Source: Pseudomonas pergaminensis (GTDB lineage: Bacteria > Pseudomonadota > Gammaproteobacteria > Pseudomonadales > Pseudomonadaceae). Taken from it: a stretch of DNA of 64,000 nt. Position 1 is the stretch's first letter; the number at the start of each line of letters is the position of its first letter. The stretch is taken from assembly GCF_024112395.2 (NCBI RefSeq), contig NZ_CP078013.2, positions 3,906,001-3,970,000 of the forward strand, read 5' to 3'. This document shows positions 52,287-64,000 of this stretch, one piece after another. The notes beneath the pieces were generated by a model. The model did not search any database. It was not told where the DNA came from and saw only the letters and a list, made by a program, of their open reading frames with translations. The position numbers were made by a program, and so were the translations under genes.

Positions 52287-54512
52287 CTAAGGTAGCCGCT
52301 CGCGCCAGAACCTGCGTTGACTACGCGCAACAACCGGTGGCGCGAAAGCGCCCAATTGCAGGCGCACCGCCCCCTGCTCGGCGCTGTCATACACCTGGCT
52401 ACCCAGCCGCTGGTAACGCGCCATCACCTGAGGATGGGGATGGCCGAACGCATTGCTACGCCCCCGCGAAATAAGCACGGAACGCGGCGCGAGGCGCTCC
52501 AGAAACGCCCAGGACGAAGAGCTGCGACTGCCATGGTGCGGCGCTTGCAACCAATCGGTCGGCACCGCCAGGGGTGAGGCGAGCATGGCCTGTTCGGCGG
52601 CGCGGTCGATGTCGCCGGTCAGCAACAGACGCTCGCCATTGGCCTGCACCCGCAACACACAGGACTTCGGGTTGCCGGCAATAGCATCAGGCCACTGCCA
52701 GAGTTCGAAGGTCACACCGTCCCAGGTCCAGCGCTCGCCACTGATACACGGCTGAGTGCCGAGAAAGGCCGGCAGCCCGTCGGTTTCTCCACCCACCACG
52801 CGCTTGATCGGCAGGCCCTTGGCAATCGCCGCCGCACCGCCGGCATGATCTGCGTCGGCATGGCTGAGCAGCATCAGGTCCAACGCCCCTACCCCCAGTT
52901 TTCGCAGCGATGGCAGCACCACCCGCGCGCCGAGGTCAAAGGTTCCGGAGCGCGGGCCAGCGTCATACAGCAAGGTATGGTGCCGGGTGCGCAAGATCAG
53001 CGACTGCCCCTGCCCGACGTCCAACTGCACCACGTCGACCTGCCCATGGGGCACCCATTCACGTGGTGGAAACACCGCCAGCAACAGCATCGGCCAGCCC
53101 AGCACACGAAACGGCACGCCCTTGGGCAGCAGGAGCAGCACGGCGCCGAGCAGACTCACCAGCCAATAGCCCAACGGCACATCGGCCGGAATCCACGCCG
53201 GCACCTGCCCGGCCAACCAGCCCAAGCCCTTGAATAACCCATCCAGTGCGCCGCCCGCCAGCCACAGCAAGCCTTCACCCACAAACGGCAGCGGCAGCAA
53301 CGCCGTCCCGAGCAACGCCAGCGGCAGTACCACCAGGCTGATCCACGGCACCGCCACTAGGTTGGCGAACGGTGCACTCAGGCTGATGGGCAGCCCCAAC
53401 ACCAGCAGCACCGGGAACAACCCAATAGCAATCAGCCATTGCGGCCGGGTCCACGCCTGCCACACGCGCCAGGGGCCCAGCCGCCCACCGAACGCCAGGA
53501 TCAACACCGCCACCGCCGCAAACGACAGCCAGAAACCGGGTTGCAGGCTCGCCAACGGCTCCAGGACCAGCACCCCATTGAGTGCCAGCAGCAAAGGCCA
53601 CCACAGTCCGAGATGCCGGAATCGCAACCGCCACAACAACACCAACCCCACCATCACGCAGGCGCGCTGCACCGGCACGCCAAAGCCTGCCAGCAAGCCA
53701 TACCCCAGCGCGGCGCCGAACGCCAGGCCACACGCCCAAGGCAACCAAGGCCAGCTGCGGGGCCAGCAGCCGTAGCGCGCCAACCCGGCGATCAATGCGT
53801 AGATCAAGCCCGCCAGCAAACCGATGTGTTGGCCGGAGATGACCAGCAGGTGCACAGTGCCCGTGTCCTGCAAGACCTGCCAATCGGCGGCGGCCAATCC
53901 AGAGCCATCACCCAGTACCAGCGCAATCAGGCCCGCCTCCCGGCCCTGGGCATCCACCGCCATCAGGCGCTGGCGCACACTGTCGCGCCAGGCATTGCGT
54001 GCGGGTGCCAAGCGCTCGCCGTCCTTTACCGTGCCGGTGGCACCGATACGCTGGGCCAGCAGCCAGGCCTCCTGATCAAAGCCGTGGAAATTCAATAGCC
54101 CGGCTGGTCGCTTGAGGGTGACCGCCAAGCGCCAGCGCTCGCCACTGCGCACCGACGGCCCGCCACGCCAGGAGACGCGAATGCGTGTGGGCAAGCGGGC
54201 ATTACGCGACCGACTGTCGGTCAGCACGAAACGCACGCCCTCGCCCGTCTGTTGCGGCAACCCGGTCACCCACCCTTCCACCCAGCGTGTCTGGCCGTCC
54301 AATGCTGGCCGTAGGCGATCATCCAGCGCCCACTGTGCGCTGATGCAGGCCCAGCTCAGCCCCACCAAGAAAAACGCCAAGGGGTAAGTGCGAAACGGCA
54401 ACAGCATCAATGCCAGCACCAGCAAGGCGATCAGCCAGCCGGTAGCGGGCAACGCGGGTAAAAAACGCAGCGCCAGCAGCCCCAGCGCAAACGCGAACAT
54501 CCCTGTCCTCAT
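52287..54512 (-). CDS. comEC: DNA internalisation competence protein ComEC/Rec2
   Basis: 741 aa. The N-terminal DUF4131 region with spans is followed by the Competence domain (LLVISGQHIGLLAGLIYALI) and a C-terminal metallo-beta-lactamase domain (LMLLSHADADHAGGAAAIAK, VLRVQANGERLLLTGDID and LQAPHHGSRSSSSW). It forms the inner-membrane DNA channel in natural transformation. The full length and intact motifs suggest it is functional. An alternative ATG at 54500 is possible. A 53-bp gap precedes exbB. Confidence 0.95.
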   Translation of the reverse strand: MRTGMFAFALGLLALRFLPALPATGWLIALLVLALMLLPFRTYPLAFFLVGLSWACISAQWALDDRLRPALDGQTRWVEGWVTGLPQQTGEGVRFVLTDSRSRNARLPTRIRVSWRGGPSVRSGERWRLAVTLKRPAGLLNFHGFDQEAWLLAQRIGATGTVKDGERLAPARNAWRDSVRQRLMAVDAQGREAGLIALVLGDGSGLAAADWQVLQDTGTVHLLVISGQHIGLLAGLIYALIAGLARYGCWPRSWPWLPWACGLAFGAALGYGLLAGFGVPVQRACVMVGLVLLWRLRFRHLGLWWPLLLALNGVLVLEPLASLQPGFWLSFAAVAVLILAFGGRLGPWRVWQAWTRPQWLIAIGLFPVLLVLGLPISLSAPFANLVAVPWISLVVLPLALLGTALLPLPFVGEGLLWLAGGALDGLFKGLGWLAGQVPAWIPADVPLGYWLVSLLGAVLLLLPKGVPFRVLGWPMLLLAVFPPREWVPHGQVDVVQLDVGQGQSLILRTRHHTLLYDAGPRSGTFDLGARVVLPSLRKLGVGALDLMLLSHADADHAGGAAAIAKGLPIKRVVGGETDGLPAFLGTQPCISGERWTWDGVTFELWQWPDAIAGNPKSCVLRVQANGERLLLTGDIDRAAEQAMLASPLAVPTDWLQAPHHGSRSSSSWAFLERLAPRSVLISRGRSNAFGHPHPQVMARYQRLGSQVYDSAEQGAVRLQLGAFAPPVVARSQRRFWRERLP

Positions 54513-54647
54513 GAATCATCCTTTTCAAGTGATCCACTCAGTCTTAGCCGAGCGCCGAGCACGGCCTATGATGTTTTGTCACAAAGTCTGAATTTTCTGT
54601 TTATAGAATGCGGGCATACTTGCCCCTCGAATTGATCTGGACCCCTT

Positions 54648-55163
54648 ATGCCCCGGCGCCTATTCAAACGGTACATGCCCGACCCCAGCAGTATCCGGGA
54701 ACACAAGTCATTACAGTTTCTCGGCACGTTGCTGCATGACCCGAACCTCTGGCACCTCAACCGGCACTCGGTCGCACGCGCGATGGCCGTGGGTTTGTTC
54801 GCGGCTTTTATTCCGATTCCCTTGCAGATGCTGCTGGCGGCGGTGCTGGCGATCACAGTGCGCGGCAATATGCCGATCGCGGTCAGTCTGGTGTGGCTGA
54901 CCAACCCGATTACCATGCCGGTGGTGTTTATCTGCACTTACATGACCGGCGCCTGGCTGATGAATGTGCCGCCCCGCAGCCTGCCCGACGATTTGACCTG
55001 GGAATGGATCAGCGGCCAATTGAGCACATTGTGGCAGCCGTTCCTGCTGGGTTCAGTGGTGCTGGGGCTGGTGCTGGGCGCCCTCGCCTATTGCCTGACC
55101 ATGGGTTATTGGCGCTGGTGGGTGGCCCACCAATGGAAAAAACGCAAACAGCGTCGCGCTTAG
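54648..55163 (+). CDS. DUF2062 membrane protein
   Basis: 171 aa. HSVARAMAVGLFAAFIPIPL then QMLLAAVLAITVRGNMPIAV and WLTNPITMPVVFICTYMTGA are diagnostic for DUF2062. Three or four spans; basic C-terminus KKRKQRRA. Function unknown. It is convergent with the histidine kinase gene and overlaps it by 4 bp. It is divergent from comEC over 135 bp. Confidence 0.93.
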   Translation: MPRRLFKRYMPDPSSIREHKSLQFLGTLLHDPNLWHLNRHSVARAMAVGLFAAFIPIPLQMLLAAVLAITVRGNMPIAVSLVWLTNPITMPVVFICTYMTGAWLMNVPPRSLPDDLTWEWISGQLSTLWQPFLLGSVVLGLVLGALAYCLTMGYWRWWVAHQWKKRKQRRA

Positions 55164-56530
55164 CAGGCCCGCAAGCGCACATGCACCCGCAGCCCTTGCC
55201 CGGTATTTTCCGCCCACAGGCTACCGTCCTGGCGCTGCACGGCATTGCGCGCGATGCTCAAGCCCAGGCCGAAGCCACCATCGCCGGGGCGTGAACCGTC
55301 CAGGCGGGTAAAAGGCGCAAAGATCCGTTCCAGGTCGCCTTCATCTATTCCGCCGCCCTGGTCCTCCAGCCACAGGTGCCAGAAATCCCCCTCACGACGC
55401 CCATCCAGGCTGACCATGCCGCCCACCGGCGAATGGCGGATGGCATTACGCAAAATGTTTTCCAGCGCCTGGGCCAACGCATTCAGATTGCCGCGCACCC
55501 AACACTCCGCGCCCAACAGGCATGGTAGGCGCGACGGCGGCCAGTCGCTCTCGAAACAGGCGTTTTCGCGCAGCATGTCCCACAGCGCCTGAACCTGGAT
55601 ATCTTCCCGGGGCAGCGGCGCCCGCTCAGTGTCCAGCCAGGCCAGTTGCAGGCTGTCTTCCACCAGGCGCTGCATGGCGTCGATCTCACGGCTGAGCCGC
55701 TCGCGCAGTTGCGCCAGGTCTTGCTCGCTGTCACAGGCCACCCGTAAGCGGCTCAAGGGCGTGCGCAGTTCATGGGACATGTCCCGCAGCAACTGCTGCT
55801 GCAATACCACGGTGCCCTGTAGACGCTCGGACATGTGATCGAATGCGCGGCCCAGCTCGCCCAGTTCATCCTGGCGGCTGGTGGCATCGTCGGACAGCCG
55901 TGTATTCAACTGATCGGCACGCCAGGCATTGGCCTGCTCGCGCAGTTGATTGAGGGGCATGATCAGCAATCGATACAACCCCACGCAGAGCAACAGGGTA
56001 AACAGGCCAGGGATCACGCCATTGGTCACCACCCGCCAGAACAGTTGGTAACGCCCCGGCATGAAGCGCTGCGGCAACTCAATCACCAGCGAACCCGCGT
56101 TGGGGTCGACGGGAAACGGGATTTTCAGCCACGGCAGGCCTTTGACATGCCGACTCACCGGCCAGTCCAGGCCCCGCAGAAAGGTCAGGCGCTGGCTTTC
56201 CCTATCGGTCAGCGGGTAGCTGCTCAGCGACTGCAGGTCATTGCCGATCAAGCCTATCCAGGTGCTTTCACGCTTGCCCATCGCCTGCAACCAGGCGTCC
56301 ACGCCAGCATGGCCGCCGCGATTCCACGCCTGCTCAGCACCGACCGCGTACCCACTCAAGGTGATCCGCGCCTCGTCGGACAAATAGGCGTTCTTCTGCT
56401 CCATGTACCGGCCCCATGACCAACTGAGCCAGATCATCAGCAAACAGAAGGCGATCAGCAGGCAGGCCAGTTTCCAGAACAACGAGTGCTTGCCCGGCAG
56501 CCGTTTCAAGGGGCGTTCAAAGGCTGTCAT
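55160..56530 (-). CDS. Sensor histidine kinase (HAMP-HisKA-HATPase)
   Basis: 456 aa. Two membrane spans (LFWKLACLLIAFCLLMIWLS and VTNGVIPGLFTLLLCVGLYR) flank a periplasmic sensor of about 130 residues. The HAMP domain is followed by LLRDMSHELRTPLSRLRVAC with the phospho-His, then NALAQALENILRNAIRHSPV (N box) and GGFGLGLSIARN (G box). Its start overlaps the response regulator end by 14 bp, so the pair is one operon. The location beside gacS is that of PirRS in P. aeruginosa, but orthology was not checked. Confidence 0.93.
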   Translation of the reverse strand: MTAFERPLKRLPGKHSLFWKLACLLIAFCLLMIWLSWSWGRYMEQKNAYLSDEARITLSGYAVGAEQAWNRGGHAGVDAWLQAMGKRESTWIGLIGNDLQSLSSYPLTDRESQRLTFLRGLDWPVSRHVKGLPWLKIPFPVDPNAGSLVIELPQRFMPGRYQLFWRVVTNGVIPGLFTLLLCVGLYRLLIMPLNQLREQANAWRADQLNTRLSDDATSRQDELGELGRAFDHMSERLQGTVVLQQQLLRDMSHELRTPLSRLRVACDSEQDLAQLRERLSREIDAMQRLVEDSLQLAWLDTERAPLPREDIQVQALWDMLRENACFESDWPPSRLPCLLGAECWVRGNLNALAQALENILRNAIRHSPVGGMVSLDGRREGDFWHLWLEDQGGGIDEGDLERIFAPFTRLDGSRPGDGGFGLGLSIARNAVQRQDGSLWAENTGQGLRVHVRLRAC

Positions 56531-57245
56531 CGAGACCGCTCAGCACATAGCCCTTGCCCCACACCGTGCGCACTTCGCGCTCGGTGTAGCCGATGGCCTT
56601 GAGCTTGCGGCGGATCTGGCTGATATGCATGTCGAGGCTGCGGTCGTGGGGGGCATAACCGCGTTGCAGCACGTGCTGGTAAAGGAAGGCCTTGCTGAGG
56701 ACTTCCTCGCTGTTGCGGTGCAGGGTTTCGAGCAGGCGGTATTCGGTGCGGGTCAAGCCGGCCCAGTGTTCCAGGTAGAAGACATCGCACAGTTCATCGT
56801 CAAAGCGCAGGGTGCGGGCGTCGTCGCGCACCGCTGCCAGGGTCGGCAGCGGGCGGCGGTCGAGGGCCACCCGACGCAGGATCGCCTCAATGCGCACACG
56901 CAACTCGACCATGCTGAACGGCTTGGGCAGGTAGTCATCGGCGCCCAGGCGAAAACCACTGACGCGATCGGCTTCGGCGCCCAGCGCGGACATCAGGATC
57001 ACCGGGATCGAATGGCTCTGGCGCAAATGGGTGAGGATCGACAGGCCGTCCATCCCCGGCAGCAAAATATCCATCAACACCACATCGAACACCTGGTCGC
57101 GCGCCATCTGCAGGCCTTGCTGGCCGTTCTGGCACCAAGTGACATGGAAACCACAGCGGCCCAGGTGCTCATGGACATAGGCGCCCAGCACGGGGTCATC
57201 TTCGATGGTCAGGATACTGGGTAGGCCGATTGCTGCGGGATTCAT
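56517..57245 (-). CDS. OmpR-family response regulator
   Basis: 242 aa from the ATG at 57245; a TTG 12 bp earlier is possible. The receiver has the acidic EDD pair near residue 18, the phosphorylated Asp in VVLMDILLPGMDG and the Lys in YLPKPFS. The winged-helix C-terminal domain has LTRTEYRLLETLHRNSEEVL and VRTVWGKGYVL. It is the partner of the kinase encoded next. Targets unknown; iron or envelope genes are plausible by position. Confidence 0.95.
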   Translation of the reverse strand: MNPAAIGLPSILTIEDDPVLGAYVHEHLGRCGFHVTWCQNGQQGLQMARDQVFDVVLMDILLPGMDGLSILTHLRQSHSIPVILMSALGAEADRVSGFRLGADDYLPKPFSMVELRVRIEAILRRVALDRRPLPTLAAVRDDARTLRFDDELCDVFYLEHWAGLTRTEYRLLETLHRNSEEVLSKAFLYQHVLQRGYAPHDRSLDMHISQIRRKLKAIGYTEREVRTVWGKGYVLSGLDDSL

Positions 57246-57450
57246 TAGTATCTGCAAGTCATTCTCAATCGCTGATTATTCAAGATTACCCCGCCCCAGG
57301 CAATCGCCACCGGGCGCCAAATGGCTTGATGATTGCCGTATGTCATTAATTTGCAAGATTACTCCGCGCGCAAATGGCTACACTGCGCAGGTGGCCGGGC
57401 CGGATGCCCGCGCAATTCCGTAGATATCAATGTGGTAGCAGGAGAGTGGC

Positions 57451-60204
<2,754 letters not shown>

Positions 60205-60245
60205 CTGTGCACAGGAAAAGGCTTTTCTGGTGAACGACCTGGTCT

Positions 60246-60270
60246 CGCGCGGGGCAGGCCCGCTCACCAC
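60246..60270. repeat. Single REP half-site
   Basis: GCGCGGGGCAGGCCCGCTCACCACA matches one arm of the REPIN at 3121-3252 with one substitution. It lies between gacS and ldhA without an inverted partner. Confidence 0.7.
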
Positions 60271-60311
60271 AAAAGCCTGATTCTTCATTTGTAATTGCAG
60301 GGAGCATTTCC

Positions 60312-61301
60312 ATGCGTGTCATTCTTTTCAGTAGTCAGACCTACGACCGCGACAGTTTCCTCGGCGAGCCGCTGTCGCCAGGCCTGGAGCTGCAGTTCCA
60401 GCCCGCGCGGCTCAACCTCGACACCGTGGCCCTGGCCGAACATCACGAGGTGGTCTGCGCCTTTATCAACGACGACCTCAGCGCCCCGGTGCTGGAACAG
60501 TTGGCCAAGGGCGGCACGCGGCTGATTGCCTTGCGCTCGGCGGGCTACAACCATGTGGACCTGCTTGCCGCCAAGCACCTGGGCCTGACGATCGTGCGCG
60601 TGCCGGCCTATTCGCCCCATGCGGTGGCCGAACACGCTGTCGCACTGATCCTCGCCCTTAACCGTCGCCTGCACCGCGCCTATAACCGTACCCGCGATGG
60701 CGATTTCAGCTTGCATGGCCTCACCGGTTTCGACTTGGTGGGCAAGACGGTCGGCGTGGTCGGCACCGGCCAGATCGGCGCTACCTTCGCCAAGATCATG
60801 GCCGGCTTCGGTTGCCAGTTGCTCGCCTACGACCCCTTCCCCAACCCGCAGGTCCAGGCCCTGGGCGCGCGCTATGTGAGCCTGCCTGAACTGCTCGCAC
60901 AGGCGCAGATCATCAGCCTGCACTGCCCGCTCACCGCCGACAGCAAACACTTGATCAACGCCCGCTCCCTGGCGCAGATGCAGCCTGGCGCGATGCTGAT
61001 CAACACCGGTCGCGGGGGGCTGGTCGACACCCCGGCGCTGATCGAAGCGCTCAAGGACGGCCAGCTCGGCTACCTCGGGCTGGATGTGTATGAGGAAGAA
61101 GCACAGCTGTTCTTCGAAGACCGCTCCGACCTGCCGCTGCAAGACGACGTGCTCGCGCGCCTGCTGACGTTCCCCAATGTGATCATCACCGCCCACCAGG
61201 CGTTTCTGACCCGCGAAGCCCTGGCGGCCATCGCCGGCACCACCTTGGCCAACATCGCGGCCTGGGCCGACGGCCAGGCGCAGAACCTTGTCGAAGGATG
61301 A
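60312..61301 (+). CDS. ldhA: D-lactate dehydrogenase (2-hydroxyacid dehydrogenase)
   Basis: 329 aa, LdhA length. The NAD fold has VGVVGTGQIGATFAKIMAGF; the catalytic Arg lies in NTGRGGLVDTPALIEALKDG, the Glu in LGLDVYEEEAQLF, and the His in IITAHQAFLTREAL. It interconverts pyruvate and D-lactate with NADH under low oxygen. It follows gacS, an order conserved in Pseudomonas. Confidence 0.96.
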   Translation: MRVILFSSQTYDRDSFLGEPLSPGLELQFQPARLNLDTVALAEHHEVVCAFINDDLSAPVLEQLAKGGTRLIALRSAGYNHVDLLAAKHLGLTIVRVPAYSPHAVAEHAVALILALNRRLHRAYNRTRDGDFSLHGLTGFDLVGKTVGVVGTGQIGATFAKIMAGFGCQLLAYDPFPNPQVQALGARYVSLPELLAQAQIISLHCPLTADSKHLINARSLAQMQPGAMLINTGRGGLVDTPALIEALKDGQLGYLGLDVYEEEAQLFFEDRSDLPLQDDVLARLLTFPNVIITAHQAFLTREALAAIAGTTLANIAAWADGQAQNLVEG

Positions 61302-61372
61302 TCAGTGGTCACATACCAGGCTCATGATGAGCCAGCACCCGTGATAGGATGCCGCGCCTATTTGGAGGATCC

Positions 61373-61813
61373 ATGGCCGAACACGATTTCCGCTTCAGTT
61401 TGCTGAGCCCGCAACACACCCTGATCGAATGCCGCGCCCTGGTGCCGGGCCGTTACCAGGTCACTGGCAACGGTGGTTCGATCAAGCACGGCGACGTTTT
61501 GATCGTCTCCCTGCGCGGCAGTAAAACCCTGTCGATGCGCCTCACCGTTGAAGGTGATGCGCGCTACTCCATCCGCCCGGCGGGCCAGTGGGTCGCCATG
61601 GCCCAGGGGCCGAAATTCGGCGAGTTGGAGATTCATACCTGGAAAGTCAACTGCGACAGCTGCGATGCGGTGTTGGAGTTCGAGTTTGCGGTGGAAACCA
61701 AGCTGAGCAAAGAGCCGCTGCAACCGGCCGCCAATGTGCGCATCGCCGAGTTGGGCTGGGCCAGCGAGGGCGACAAGCACCGCTGCCCTAAATGCCAGAA
61801 GGCCGCGCAATGA
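61373..61813 (+). CDS. Hypothetical protein with two CxxC pairs (zinc-ribbon-like)
   Basis: 146 aa from the ATG at 61373, preceded by TTTGGAGGA. The product is soluble and beta-rich. A CDSC pair near residue 96 and a CPKC pair near the C-terminus (KHRCPKCQK) could form one zinc site. Its stop overlaps the start of the next lipoprotein gene (ATGA), so both are co-translated. Family not recognised. Confidence 0.85.
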   Translation: MAEHDFRFSLLSPQHTLIECRALVPGRYQVTGNGGSIKHGDVLIVSLRGSKTLSMRLTVEGDARYSIRPAGQWVAMAQGPKFGELEIHTWKVNCDSCDAVLEFEFAVETKLSKEPLQPAANVRIAELGWASEGDKHRCPKCQKAAQ

Positions 61814-62214
61814 GAGGCCTGCTTCTGCTCGCCGCCGTCGGGGCGGCCTTGACGGGCTGCGCCGGGGACTCGGCCAAGCTCAAGCAGGATCACAGCTACG
61901 TGGTGGAATGGATCGGTGAACGGCCGCTGATGGATTACGCGCACCTGACCGTCACCCTCGGCGCCGATGGCCGCGCCTACGGCAACGGCGGTTGCAACCA
62001 CTGGTTCGCACCGTACACCGTCGAGGGCGACAAGCTCAGCTTCGGCAAGATCGGCAGCACCCGCAAACTCTGCGCCGAGGCCTTGATGGAGCAGGAACAC
62101 CGCTTCTTCCAGGCCCTGCAAGGGGTGCAGCGCTGGGACATCTCGCCGATCGAACAGACACGCTTCTGGCCGGCCGATGGCCTGCCGATTCGCCTGTGGC
62201 TGGAAGAAGGCTAA
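61810..62214 (+). CDS. META-domain (HslJ-like) lipoprotein
   Basis: 134 aa from the ATG at 61810, which overlaps the upstream stop. MRGLLLLAAVGAALTGC is a lipoprotein signal. The mature domain has WIGERPLMDYAHLTVTLGAD then GRAYGNGGCNHWFAPY, the META/HslJ pattern, and RKLCAEALMEQEHRFFQAL. HslJ-like proteins are linked to stress and motility, but the function is not known here. Confidence 0.88.
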   Translation: MRGLLLLAAVGAALTGCAGDSAKLKQDHSYVVEWIGERPLMDYAHLTVTLGADGRAYGNGGCNHWFAPYTVEGDKLSFGKIGSTRKLCAEALMEQEHRFFQALQGVQRWDISPIEQTRFWPADGLPIRLWLEEG

Positions 62215-62231
62215 CCCTAGCCTTTCGCAAT

Positions 62232-62330
62232 CAAAATGTGGGGGCGGGCTTGCTCGCGAAGGCGGACGTTCAGCCGGCATATCCGGTGACTGACACACCG
62301 CCTTCGCGAGCAAGCCCGCTCCCACATTTG
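62232..62330. repeat. REPIN (paired inverted REP)
   Basis: CAAAATGTGGGGGCGGGCTT plus GCTCGCGAAGGCG is mirrored by CGCCTTCGCGAGC plus AAGCCCGCTCCCACATTTG, with one change in the first arm. It lies between the META lipoprotein stop and the convergent thioredoxin-like gene stop. Confidence 0.92.
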
Positions 62331-62345
62331 TTTTGAGTGGCTGCT

Positions 62346-62807
62346 TTAGCCGCGCAAGGCCTTGAGTTTTGCCAATACGCCTTCCGCCGTTTGCTCACCC
62401 ATCAACTGCTCGCGCACCTTGCCCTTGTCGTCAATGATGTAGGTCACTGGCAACGCTTCGCTGCGCGGGATGTCGAAGATCTCTTCCGGGTTCTGCGCCA
62501 GCACCGTGAACTTGATGCCCAGCTTGTCGCTGGCAGCCTTCAGTTCTTCACCTTGCACATTGTCAAAGTTGACCCCGAACACACCGACGTTCTGCGCCTT
62601 CAACTGTTCGGCCAAGGCATTGAGCTCGGGGATTTCCGTGCGGCACGGGCCACACCACTCAGCCCAGTAATTGACCACCAGCCACTGCTTGTCCAAGCGT
62701 TCGGAAGCCACTTTCTGGCCATATTGGTCAACGCCGTAATCGTTACCGCAGCCGCTGAGCAGCAGGGTTGTGATGATCGCCAATGCACCGATCAGTCGCC
62801 TTGTCAT
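62346..62807 (-). CDS. TlpA-like thiol:disulfide oxidoreductase lipoprotein
   Basis: 153 aa. The lipobox LLLSGC follows a short signal, and the thioredoxin domain has VVNYWAEWCGPCRTEIPEL with the redox pair Cys-Gly-Pro-Cys. The later cis-Pro lies in SEALPVTYIID. It is anchored in a membrane facing the periplasm and probably keeps substrates such as cytochrome c or metal-binding proteins reduced. It is divergent from arsC over 115 bp. Confidence 0.93.
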   Translation of the reverse strand: MTRRLIGALAIITTLLLSGCGNDYGVDQYGQKVASERLDKQWLVVNYWAEWCGPCRTEIPELNALAEQLKAQNVGVFGVNFDNVQGEELKAASDKLGIKFTVLAQNPEEIFDIPRSEALPVTYIIDDKGKVREQLMGEQTAEGVLAKLKALRG

Positions 62808-62922
62808 GGGGTAATCCTTCGCAAAAATGAACGTTGGCTGCGACCTATGGCCTCTTACGGTTTAAGGACAGGTCGCTGCGCGGGTAGAATACCCGCCACC
62901 TTACGCAAGATGCGACCCGCAC

Positions 62923-64000
<1,078 letters not shown>

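Overview
The window looks like chromosomal DNA of a fluorescent Pseudomonas (P. fluorescens group). The reasons are high GC and G/C-ending codons, gacS next to ldhA, the chain exbB-exbD-lpxK-Trm112-kdsB-phosphatase-murB beside comEC, arsC-wrbA-DUF2069, and many REP/REPIN palindromes. These placements rest on gene content and order read by eye; no database search was possible.

Layout. 1-6.7 kb: a sulfur-scavenging type locus with an S/N-oxide reductase (partial), an ABC ATPase and permease, three periplasmic binding proteins and an FMNH2-dependent monooxygenase. 6.7-7.7 kb: non-coding repeats, namely a three-way-junction element and eight 72-bp tandem units. 7.7-18.8 kb: a divergent sugar/polyol catabolic locus with FGGY kinase, split transketolase, ribose-type ABC importer, two SDR dehydrogenases, SorC regulator, transaldolase and a decayed GlxA-type regulator. 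18.8-28.4 kb: aquaporin, MFS exporter, BASS-type transporter with AraC regulator, an orphan binding protein, and an operon of a heme-oxygenase-like enzyme, a methyltransferase and a YbdK-type ligase. 28.7-36.8 kb: a glycerol-type ABC importer (glpSTPQUV-like) divergent from a sigma-54 activator, with a sigma-54 promoter and a TGAACA array between them. 36.8-40.6 kb: FecI/FecR and a TonB receptor. 40.8-46.3 kb: accessory genes, including a cytosolic protein that is 41% Met and 9% Cys, small ORFs, an SMR-like protein, a diguanylate cyclase and lipoproteins. 46.7-64 kb: core genes: tRNA-Ser(TGA), a Bax-inhibitor-1 protein, the cell-envelope operon, comEC, a two-component pair, gacS, ldhA, small lipoproteins, a thioredoxin-like protein, arsC and wrbA.

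How genes work together. The 7.7-18.8 kb genes form a plausible route: uptake, oxidation to a ketose, phosphorylation, then transketolase/transaldolase into the pentose phosphate pool. The glp-type genes probably import glycerol or a similar polyol under sigma-54 control. The most unusual single gene is the Met/Cys-rich protein at 41.6-42.1 kb. The most unusual non-coding object is the three-way junction at 6.9 kb.
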